Source of the DNA: Amedibacillus dolichus DSM 3991
Lineage (GTDB): Bacteria > Bacillota_I > Bacilli_A > Erysipelotrichales > Erysipelotrichaceae
Length of the DNA stretch: 64,000 bases
NCBI RefSeq assembly: GCF_000154285.1
Contig: NZ_DS483477.1
Coordinates: 372,001-436,000, forward strand
Reading direction: 5' to 3'
The notes under the pieces are model-generated. The model ran no database searches. It saw only the letters and a program-made list of their open reading frames with translations, and was not told the origin of the DNA. Positions 48,294-55,562 of this stretch are shown here, one piece after another. The translations under genes were made by a program, and so were the position numbers. Numbering within the stretch: the stretch's first letter is position 1; every line of letters begins with the position of its first letter.

Positions 48294-48593
48294 GAAAAAT
48301 CTTTAGTAGAGAACTGGAATTTTCTACTTTTTTCATTTGGAAATGAGATTCTAGCCAGTTGATATAATGATGAGACTAATTTTATACTACCAATCAATAT
48401 GATAAGAATTAAAGTGTGGTTTCATCAATATGTAAATAGGGTTTATACCTAATCTACTATAAAAGTAAAATCTGTTTTTCTTAAAACTACTGTATGCTAT
48501 CTGCGAATATGGTATAAGAAAACACATATCATCTTTTCGTTATGTTTTTAGAAAAACAGAAAATAATTCTTTATTCTTATGTGGGTGAAATGT

Positions 48594-48599
48594 TATAAT
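48594..48599 (+). promoter_or_regulatory. -10 element of the rnf operon
   Basis: TATAAT 57 bases before rnfC; the -35 region (TTATTC) is poor, so the promoter may need help. A TTGT...ACAA motif lies downstream at 48620-48636. Confidence 0.5.
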
Positions 48600-48655
48600 A
48601 CTTTTGATATGTGGTTTTGTAAAGAAATCACAAATGGAAAGGAAAGGTGAACAAA

Positions 48656-49948
48656 ATGTCATTGTTTAAAGGACCAATGCGCCAGCACATCGAAGGCTTT
48701 AAAGGACTGACAAACAAAAAAGACGTTCTGGAAGTTCAGCCTGGAAAGGAAGTTTGTATTCCTTTGGTATGTGGTGCTGTAACTAACATTGATATTCTTG
48801 TCAAAGAAGGCGACCATGTTTGTATCGGCACAAAGATCGCACAGTGCAATGAAGGTAACGTGGTTCCGATTTATGCAAGTGTTTCCGGTACGGTAAAGGG
48901 AACAAAGAAACTTATGCATGCTTCTCTTCGTCCGCAGGAGCATTTGGTGATTGAAAACGATGGAAAGTATGAGAAGATCCAATCGTTTGAACCGGTAGAT
49001 TATGAAACTGCCGATCGTGAAAGCTTGATTGATTTCATGATGAATGCCGGTATTATCGGCTTAGGTGGTGCAGGTTTTCCGTCTTATGTAAAATATAAAT
49101 TTGCAAAAGATGTGAAAATGCTGATTATCAATGCGGTAGAATGTGAACCGTTTATTACAGCGGATTATCGCACGATTCAGGAAAATGTGAAGGAATTTCG
49201 CACCGGTGTTCTTGCAATGCGAAAAATGGCAATGGCAAAGGAAGTGTCGATTGCTATTAAAAAGACGCATCAGGATTTGATCGATTTTGTAAATGAAGCC
49301 TTTAAAAACGATGAAGGTGTTAAGGCAGTAGGTGTTCCTGATGTATATCCGATGGGTTGGGAGCGTGTGCTTGTTCGTGAGCTGCTGCATAAGGAATATG
49401 AGAAATTGCCTATTGAGGTAGGTGCAATCGTGAATAATGCAGAAACGGCAATCGCCTTTGGTGAGGCATTGCTGTATGGACAAGCAATTACACATCGTAT
49501 TTTAACGGTCAGCGGGCATGGCGTAAAAGAACCGCAGAACGTAAAGGTTCCTGTTGGTGTTGCGGCAAGTGAAGTCGTTGCGGCATGCGGTGGCTATGCT
49601 TTTGATGAAGTGAAGCTGATTGCCGGTGGACCGATGATGGGAAAAACGATCGTGAATGATCAGTTTGTGATCGATCGTAACATGAATGCTTTAACGGTTT
49701 TGGAAAATAAACCATACGACAGCATTTCTTGCTTGCGTTGTGGGCAGTGTAGCGATCATTGTCCGGCAGGACTTCAGCCGGTTCGTATTGCACAGGCAGT
49801 GAAAACGAACGATAAGAGTGCAATGGAGCGTTTGTGTGCGATGGATTGTATCGAATGTGGTCTTTGTACCTATATTTGTCCATCACGCTTAGATGTTACG
49901 GAAAATGTACGTAAAGCGAAACGCCAGTTGGCAATGGCAAAGAAGTAA
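48656..49948 (+). CDS. rnfC: Rnf complex subunit RnfC
   Basis: 430 residues from ATG 48656 (MSLFKGPMRQHIEGFKGLTN), after AAAGGTGA. RnfC holds the NADH/FMN-binding domain (NAGIIGLGGAGFPSYVK, INAVECEPFITADYR) and two [4Fe-4S] motifs near the end (CLRCGQCSDHCP, CIECGLCTYICP). The Rnf complex couples electron flow from ferredoxin to NAD+ to export of Na+ or H+. First gene of the operon. Confidence 0.95.
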   Translation: MSLFKGPMRQHIEGFKGLTNKKDVLEVQPGKEVCIPLVCGAVTNIDILVKEGDHVCIGTKIAQCNEGNVVPIYASVSGTVKGTKKLMHASLRPQEHLVIENDGKYEKIQSFEPVDYETADRESLIDFMMNAGIIGLGGAGFPSYVKYKFAKDVKMLIINAVECEPFITADYRTIQENVKEFRTGVLAMRKMAMAKEVSIAIKKTHQDLIDFVNEAFKNDEGVKAVGVPDVYPMGWERVLVRELLHKEYEKLPIEVGAIVNNAETAIAFGEALLYGQAITHRILTVSGHGVKEPQNVKVPVGVAASEVVAACGGYAFDEVKLIAGGPMMGKTIVNDQFVIDRNMNALTVLENKPYDSISCLRCGQCSDHCPAGLQPVRIAQAVKTNDKSAMERLCAMDCIECGLCTYICPSRLDVTENVRKAKRQLAMAKK

Positions 49949-49961
49949 GGGAGGTTAAAGC

Positions 49962-51470
49962 ATGAAATATATCTTTAATGTATCGCCGAACTTACGCCAG
50001 AAGCAAAGCACTCAAAAAATTATGCTGGAGCTGACGATTGCATTGCTAATCGTATTTGGTTTCTCTTTAGCATATTATTTTCAAGCCTATGGCATGGATT
50101 ATGTTATACGTGCACTTGTTTTAATGGCATGTTCGGTTTTGACAGCACTTGTAACGGAGGTGGCATTTGCCTTCTTCATGAAAAAAGGTGTAAAATTTGA
50201 TTTGAAGTATGTAGGAAAATTTTTAAATAGCAGCTTTGGGTGGATTACCGCTATTATCCTTGTATTGATGACACCGATCAGTATTCGCCCATTTGCGTTG
50301 ATTGTTTCTACATTCTTGTGTATTCTATTCGGAAAGCTGTTGTTTGGCGGATTCGGTAACAATATCTTTAACCCGGCAGCAGTCGGAAGAGCAATTATTT
50401 TTGCGACTTTTATGGGAGCTACTACCGATGTTGTTACAACGGCAACACCGACTACTACGATTGCGACAGAATTTAACTGGCTTGTATTGGACAGTGATTT
50501 GATTACGGAAATGATGGACGCAATCGGCGGCTTGGGTACTTTATTTACCGGTTGGTATCCCGGGGCACTTGGAGAAACGAGTGCTTTATTGATTTTGATT
50601 CTAGGAGTTATCTTAGCAATTCGCAAGGTTATTGATTGGCGTATACCTACGATTTATTTGGGAAGCATTTTTGTTTTAACAGCAGCCATTGCGTTGTTTA
50701 GAGGAGTTGGAAGCTATGGAAATCTTCCTGGTTTTATTTGGTATCCACTTGTTCATGTTTTAACCGGTGGTGTCGTATTCGGTGCGGTGTTTATGCTGAC
50801 CGATCCGGTTACTTCGCCAACGAGTGCGCAAGGTAAAACGATCTTTGCTTTGGGTGCTGCGATCATTACTGTTTTGATTCGTATTAAGGCAAATCTTCCG
50901 GAAGGTTGCTTATACTCTATTTTAATGATGAATATGCTGACACCGATGATTGAAAGAGCGCTTGACGGTAAGCAATTGGCTCTTCGCAAGAAAGCTGCTT
51001 TCATGTTCGGTGGTGTAGCGATTGTTGGATTAGGAAGTGTTTTGCTTGCCGCAAGTGCGGTGCAGGCAAAGGAGCCGGATCCAAAAGTATTTGTCGCAAC
51101 CAGTGATGCGGAAACACAAAAATTCGATGCGCGTATTGATGCAAGCGTAGATAATGGTGATGGTACGACAACCTTTACGGTTGCGGCACAAGGTTACCAT
51201 AGTCTTGAGGACGCAAGTCAATACAATATTTTTGAAATCATTGTGAATACAGAAAATAAAACAATTGTTTCTGTGAAACCGACAACGATCGTTGATACGG
51301 AGTATGTCGGAGATAAGATTTTAGATGAAGGATTCCTTGCTCAATTCAACGGACTTGATTTGAGTGCAGATGTCAGTGTAGAAAGAAATGATGCTGTAAC
51401 AGGTGCTACCTATTCTGCACGTTCCACTGTACGTGCTGTTCAGGAAGTACGCAGTGCATTAGGATATTAG
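49962..51470 (+). CDS. rnfD: RnfD fused to a C-terminal FMN-binding domain
   Basis: 502 residues, against roughly 300-350 for ordinary RnfD. Residues 1-345 are the membrane subunit, with a flavinylation-type Thr in DVVTTATPTT (Thr162) and FMLTDPVTSPTS. A further membrane helix leads to about 130 extra residues with the FMN_bind fold of RnfG, ending in DAVTGATYSARST (Thr483 in TGAT). The extra domain would lie outside the membrane. GGAGG upstream. Confidence 0.9.
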   Translation: MKYIFNVSPNLRQKQSTQKIMLELTIALLIVFGFSLAYYFQAYGMDYVIRALVLMACSVLTALVTEVAFAFFMKKGVKFDLKYVGKFLNSSFGWITAIILVLMTPISIRPFALIVSTFLCILFGKLLFGGFGNNIFNPAAVGRAIIFATFMGATTDVVTTATPTTTIATEFNWLVLDSDLITEMMDAIGGLGTLFTGWYPGALGETSALLILILGVILAIRKVIDWRIPTIYLGSIFVLTAAIALFRGVGSYGNLPGFIWYPLVHVLTGGVVFGAVFMLTDPVTSPTSAQGKTIFALGAAIITVLIRIKANLPEGCLYSILMMNMLTPMIERALDGKQLALRKKAAFMFGGVAIVGLGSVLLAASAVQAKEPDPKVFVATSDAETQKFDARIDASVDNGDGTTTFTVAAQGYHSLEDASQYNIFEIIVNTENKTIVSVKPTTIVDTEYVGDKILDEGFLAQFNGLDLSADVSVERNDAVTGATYSARSTVRAVQEVRSALGY

Positions 51471-51482
51471 GAGGTAAGAAGC

Positions 51483-51992
51483 ATGAAAAAGATTATTCAT
51501 TTAACTGTATTCTTAGCTCTGATTGCCGGATTGGCAGGTGCTGCATTGGGCTTTGCGAACAATATGACAGCACCGGTTATTGCTGCAAATGACCTAAAGG
51601 CTGAGGAAGAAACCTTGCGTGTTATTTATCCTGATGGAGAATTTGAAATTGTCGATCAGGGAGTCAGTGATACCATTGAAAAGATTTTTAGGGTTGATGG
51701 GAAAAACTATATCTTTAAAATGAAGGTAAGCGGATATAAGGACGGAACCAGCTTTTTAGTTGCCTTAAATGATGATGGTACGATTTATGACTATGTTGCG
51801 ATCAGCAACGGAGATACCAACGGTATTGGTAGCAAGGTTACTGAAGATGATTTCCGTAATACCTTAAAAGGTGCTGATGCGACAAGCGATGAGCTATTAG
51901 ACGATACGATTGCCGGTGCTACGGTTTCCAGTAAGCCGGTACTGGAGGGTATCAAAGAAGCTGCAGATTATCAAGTAGACAGTTTAAAGTAA
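51483..51992 (+). CDS. rnfG: Rnf complex subunit RnfG
   Basis: 169 residues: one N-terminal helix and an external FMN_bind domain. The flavinylation site is AGATVSS (Thr147). The family carries covalent FMN attached by ApbE, which is not encoded in this window. AGGAGG lies upstream. Confidence 0.93.
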   Translation: MKKIIHLTVFLALIAGLAGAALGFANNMTAPVIAANDLKAEEETLRVIYPDGEFEIVDQGVSDTIEKIFRVDGKNYIFKMKVSGYKDGTSFLVALNDDGTIYDYVAISNGDTNGIGSKVTEDDFRNTLKGADATSDELLDDTIAGATVSSKPVLEGIKEAADYQVDSLK

Positions 51993-52007
51993 GGGGAGGA
52001 ATGAAAT

Positions 52008-52667
52008 ATGAATCGTAAAGAAAATTTTACTGCAGGTTTCATTCGTGAAAACCCTGTATTCTCATTATACTTAGGATTGTGTTCAACACTTGCGATCACA
52101 ACCTCATTGAACAATGCGATTGGTATGGGTGTTGCCGTTATCATCGTATTGATTATGTCCAATGTTATTATTTCCTTAGTTCGTAACATTACACCTAATG
52201 AAATTCGTATTCCGGTGTATATTGTTATCATTGCAACTTTGGTAAAGGTTATTCAGATGCTGATCAAGGCGTATGCACCTAGCTTGGATAGTGCTCTTGG
52301 TGTATTTATTCCTTTGATTGTAGTAAACTGTATTATCCTTGGCCGTGCTGAAGCATTTGCCAGCAAGAACGGTGTCTTTGATTCCGCACTTGATGGACTT
52401 GGTATGGGACTTGGTTATACAGCCAGCATTATTTTGATGTCTTTGATTCGTCAAGTCATTGCTACCGGTGTGATTAGCTTTAATAATCCATTCGATGCGG
52501 CACAGACATTCTTCTCCTTCCGTATTATTCCGGAGGATTTCACGATTTCAATGTTTACTCAGCCATTTGGTGCTTTTGTTACCTTTGCATGTTTGGCCGC
52601 AGGACTTTCTGCCTATAAAACACATAAGGAAAATAAAGCAAAACAGCTGGAAAAGGAGGCGAAATAA
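52008..52667 (+). CDS. rnfE: Rnf complex subunit RnfE
   Basis: 219 residues with six helices and the Cys-bearing half-helices of the NqrD/RnfE family (GLCSTLAITTSLNNAIGMG, IVVNCIILGRAEAFASKNG). It forms the membrane Fe-S and ion path with RnfA. Confidence 0.94.
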   Translation: MNRKENFTAGFIRENPVFSLYLGLCSTLAITTSLNNAIGMGVAVIIVLIMSNVIISLVRNITPNEIRIPVYIVIIATLVKVIQMLIKAYAPSLDSALGVFIPLIVVNCIILGRAEAFASKNGVFDSALDGLGMGLGYTASIILMSLIRQVIATGVISFNNPFDAAQTFFSFRIIPEDFTISMFTQPFGAFVTFACLAAGLSAYKTHKENKAKQLEKEAK

Positions 52668-52670
52668 TCC

Positions 52671-53252
52671 ATGAATTGGTCAGAATTATTTGTCATGTTG
52701 ATTACGTTTGTCTTTATTAACAACGTTGTATTAAATCAGTTTTTAGGTATGTGTCCGTTTATGGGGGTTTCCAAGAAAAGCAGTTCTGCTCTTGGTATGG
52801 GAGCAGCGGTAACCTTTGTTATCGTAGCTGCAAGTATTGTTACCTATGGACTATATTATCAAGTATTAGAACCACTTGGCTTGGAGTACATGGATCTGAT
52901 TACCTTTATCCTTGTCATTGCGGCTTTAGTTCAGCTCGTAGAAATGATCATCAAAAAGCTAAGTCCTGCATTGTATAAAGCACTTGGTGTGTATTTGCCA
53001 CTAATTACTACCAACTGTGTGGTATTGAATGTAACGTTAAATAACATCAGTGCAAAATACAATTTTATTGAAATGCTGACATATTCGATTGCAATTCCGG
53101 TTGGCTTTACTTTGGTATTATATATTTTCTCAACTATTCGCGAAAGACTAGATGCGGCGAATACTCCGGCTTCTTGGAGAGGCAACCCGATTGCTTTGAT
53201 TGTTGCAGCGATCATGGCGCTGGCATTCAGCGGTTTGATGGGCTTGGTGTAA
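52671..53252 (+). CDS. rnfA: Rnf complex subunit RnfA
   Basis: 193 residues, six helices, homologous to RnfE with inverted topology. Cys motifs FLGMCPFMGVSKK and LPLITTNCVVLNVTL are present. Three bases after rnfE. Confidence 0.94.
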   Translation: MNWSELFVMLITFVFINNVVLNQFLGMCPFMGVSKKSSSALGMGAAVTFVIVAASIVTYGLYYQVLEPLGLEYMDLITFILVIAALVQLVEMIIKKLSPALYKALGVYLPLITTNCVVLNVTLNNISAKYNFIEMLTYSIAIPVGFTLVLYIFSTIRERLDAANTPASWRGNPIALIVAAIMALAFSGLMGLV

Positions 53253-53253
53253 T

Positions 53254-53424
53254 ATGAACTTTGTTATGCCGGTTGTGTATCTTGGAATTTTAGGCGGTGT
53301 GTATGCGCTTGTCTATTATTTGAATCACAAGACACCACTTCCAAAGGGCTGTGAAAATTTAAAGGCAGAGTGCTCAGGGTGCCATGATAAATCCTGTTGC
53401 AATCACCCTGCACATGATCAATAG
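53254..53424 (+). CDS. 56-residue Cys-rich membrane protein within the rnf operon
   Basis: ATG at 53254 starts one base after the rnfA stop. It reads MNFVMPVVYLGILGGVYALV, one membrane helix, then a cytoplasmic tail with five Cys and two His in ECSGCHDKSCCNHPAHDQ. The tail could bind a metal or Fe-S cluster. It resembles the small FeoB-associated Cys-rich membrane proteins in style only. It lies between rnfA and the very short rnfB and may be a novel accessory subunit. Confidence 0.7.
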   Translation: MNFVMPVVYLGILGGVYALVYYLNHKTPLPKGCENLKAECSGCHDKSCCNHPAHDQ

Positions 53425-53441
53425 GAAAGGGGACTTGTATA

Positions 53442-53756
53442 ATGACTATTATAACTGCTGTCGTTATGATGCTTGTACTAGGTGCTATTCTCGGTTTGGG
53501 TTTAGGTATTGCCGATCGTTTCTTAGCAGTAGAAACAGATGAGCGTGTTGAAAAAGTAAGCAGTATGCTTCCAAACTATAACTGCGGTGGCTGTGGCTAT
53601 GCCGGTTGCTCCGGTTTAGCAGAAGCTCTTGTCAATGGCGAAATTACGGTCGTAGGTACTTGTAAGCCATGTAAGGCAGATCAAAAAGCAGCAATTGCTG
53701 AGTATTTGAATACGACACCGGGACCAGACGGAAAATGTCTGAAGGTAAAGGCATAA
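53442..53756 (+). CDS. rnfB: Short RnfB (membrane anchor plus one Fe-S domain)
   Basis: 104 residues. A membrane helix is followed by the RnfB Fe-S motif LPNYNCGGCGYAGC with further Cys at CKPC and KCL. Ordinary RnfB proteins continue with ferredoxin-like domains to about 260-330 residues; here the stop comes right after the first domain and a terminator follows. No frame-shifted remainder is visible downstream. AAAGGGGA precedes the ATG. Confidence 0.85.
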   Translation: MTIITAVVMMLVLGAILGLGLGIADRFLAVETDERVEKVSSMLPNYNCGGCGYAGCSGLAEALVNGEITVVGTCKPCKADQKAAIAEYLNTTPGPDGKCLKVKA

Positions 53757-53762
53757 TTGCTT

Positions 53763-53795
53763 GGGCTGTGGATTTATCCATGGCTCTTTTTCTTT
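53763..53795 (+). terminator. Terminator of the rnf operon
   Basis: GGGCTGTGGA and TCCATGGCTC form an imperfect stem followed by TTTTTCTTT. Confidence 0.65.
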
Positions 53796-53838
53796 ATTCA
53801 TAATTGAAAGAGGAAGCAAATTCTTATATACTTAAGAC

Positions 53839-55059
53839 ATGGAACAAAAATTGCTATTAAAGCCGGATATTAAACAAAAATCAAATTTTCATTCTGCTAG
53901 AGAACAGGCGCTTCAGATTTTGCAAATGAATCAACAGGATTTACAGATGTATATTCGAGAACAAGCTGATCACAATCCGTTTTTGGTGATGAATACGATT
54001 GGAGAGGACAGCGATATATTTGATGTATACTCTCCGAAGCAAAGCTTAAGCGATACTTTGTACGATCAACTATGCTATATCGAGAAGCCCTACAAAGAGG
54101 AGATTGTGGATTATTTGCTTTCTCGACTCAATAGTAATGGGTATTTCAAGATTAGCCTTGAGCAGCTTATTTTAGGAAGTTGTTTTTCGCAGAAAGAGAT
54201 CATAGAAACAATCGCTGTTTTACAGCGCTTAGAACCGATTGGTTGTTTTTGCTTTAACTTAAAGGAAAGCTTGCAAATCCAATGTGAGATGCATGAGGAG
54301 GCTTGCAGTGAAACCGGATATATTTTATGTGATTATTTAGAGGATTTGGCGTTTCATCGCTTTGCACAGGTGGAAGTGAAAACAGGTCTTTCTTTAGAAG
54401 AAATCGAAGAAGGCTTTGCTTTTATTCAAGGACTGAATCCTAAGCCTGCTTCAAATTATGCAACACAATCGGCCGTAATTCTTCCGGAAATCAGAGTTAA
54501 GCTTGTACAAGGACATTTGGTATTGGAAACAGTGCAGGAGATATTTCGTTTGCAGTTGGAAGAAGATATGGGGACACATCATGAATATTTAAAAAGACAG
54601 CGTAAGGAAGCTACGCTGATTATGAATAGTATTCAAAAACGAAAGATGACCATAATGCAGATCATGGAGTTTTTGGTGGATAAACAAAAGGCTTTCTTTT
54701 TAGAAAAGAAACCATTATGCTATTGCACTTTACAAGATGTCAGTAAAGCATGTGGTTTGCATGTTTCAACGATTTCAAGAGCTATTCAAAACAAAAGCTT
54801 TGAGTTTCAAAATAATTATTATCCGATTAAATATTTACTTGTGCATGGTGGTGATAAAGCTCATCACAGCCAAGAAATCAAAAGCAGAATCAAAGCATTG
54901 ATTGATAATGAGGATAAGCAGCGTCCATATAGTGATGAGCGTTTGCGAAAGCTTTTAGAAAAGGAAGGTATTCGGATTTCCAGACGTACGGTTAGCAAGT
55001 ATCGCGAGGCTTGCTTACTTTTTAACGCATCGCAAAGAAAACAAAGAGAGGGAAGCTAA
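53839..55059 (+). CDS. rpoN: RNA polymerase sigma-54 factor
   Basis: 406 residues. Region I is Gln/Leu-rich (QALQILQMNQQDLQMYIREQ). The core-binding region II-III follows, with the HTH VSKACGLHVSTISRAIQNK. The RpoN box reads ISRRTVSKYREACLL near the C-terminus. It recognises -24/-12 promoters and needs an AAA+ activator, which is encoded two genes downstream. Its stop overlaps the ATG of the next gene by one base. Confidence 0.93.
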   Translation: MEQKLLLKPDIKQKSNFHSAREQALQILQMNQQDLQMYIREQADHNPFLVMNTIGEDSDIFDVYSPKQSLSDTLYDQLCYIEKPYKEEIVDYLLSRLNSNGYFKISLEQLILGSCFSQKEIIETIAVLQRLEPIGCFCFNLKESLQIQCEMHEEACSETGYILCDYLEDLAFHRFAQVEVKTGLSLEEIEEGFAFIQGLNPKPASNYATQSAVILPEIRVKLVQGHLVLETVQEIFRLQLEEDMGTHHEYLKRQRKEATLIMNSIQKRKMTIMQIMEFLVDKQKAFFLEKKPLCYCTLQDVSKACGLHVSTISRAIQNKSFEFQNNYYPIKYLLVHGGDKAHHSQEIKSRIKALIDNEDKQRPYSDERLRKLLEKEGIRISRRTVSKYREACLLFNASQRKQREGS

Positions 55060-55559
55060 TGAAAGCGGAAATTAAACTTATACGGGTTGATAATCGATTG
55101 GTTCACGGACAGGTAGGAATGTCTTGGACTAATTCTTTAGATGTAGATACGATTGTTGTAATTGATGATGAGGGAGTGAATGATATTTTCTCTCAAAAGT
55201 TAATGATGAGTATTGCTAAGGCAGCCGATGTACAGCTGCGCTTTTATAGCATCGAGGATTTCATGGAGGTTATTTTTAAAAACGAAAGCAGTCAAAAGTT
55301 GTTTATTGTTGTAAAAACCATTCAGATTGCTAAGCAGTTGGCACAGCGAGGACTACCTGCCCAACGCTTGAATTTGGGGAATATTCATTATGAGCGAGGA
55401 CGAATGCCATTTAATAAAAAGGTGTATTTAACCAAAGAAGATGTTGAAGATTTAAACTATTTGAATCAAAAGGGGTACTCTGTCTTTTATCAAGATGTTC
55501 CGGGCTCACCGATTGAAAAGATTGAAGAATTGCACTATGAAAGCTTGATAAGGAGGTAG
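55059..55559 (+). CDS. PTS EIIB, mannose family (first copy)
   Basis: 166 residues. The phosphorylated His is in VDNRLVHGQVGMSW (near 18). It lies between rpoN and the LevR-type activator, away from EIIC and EIID, and is more diverged than the second EIIB at 58354. A sensory role in the regulatory unit is as likely as transport. Confidence 0.85.
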   Translation: MKAEIKLIRVDNRLVHGQVGMSWTNSLDVDTIVVIDDEGVNDIFSQKLMMSIAKAADVQLRFYSIEDFMEVIFKNESSQKLFIVVKTIQIAKQLAQRGLPAQRLNLGNIHYERGRMPFNKKVYLTKEDVEDLNYLNQKGYSVFYQDVPGSPIEKIEELHYESLIRR

Positions 55560-55562
55560 AAT

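Noticed and set aside
48620-48636. Rex-like site in the rnf leader (TTGTAAA...ATCACAA)
   Set aside because: The half-sites are 3 instead of 4 bases apart and only partly match, so it is not listed as an operator.
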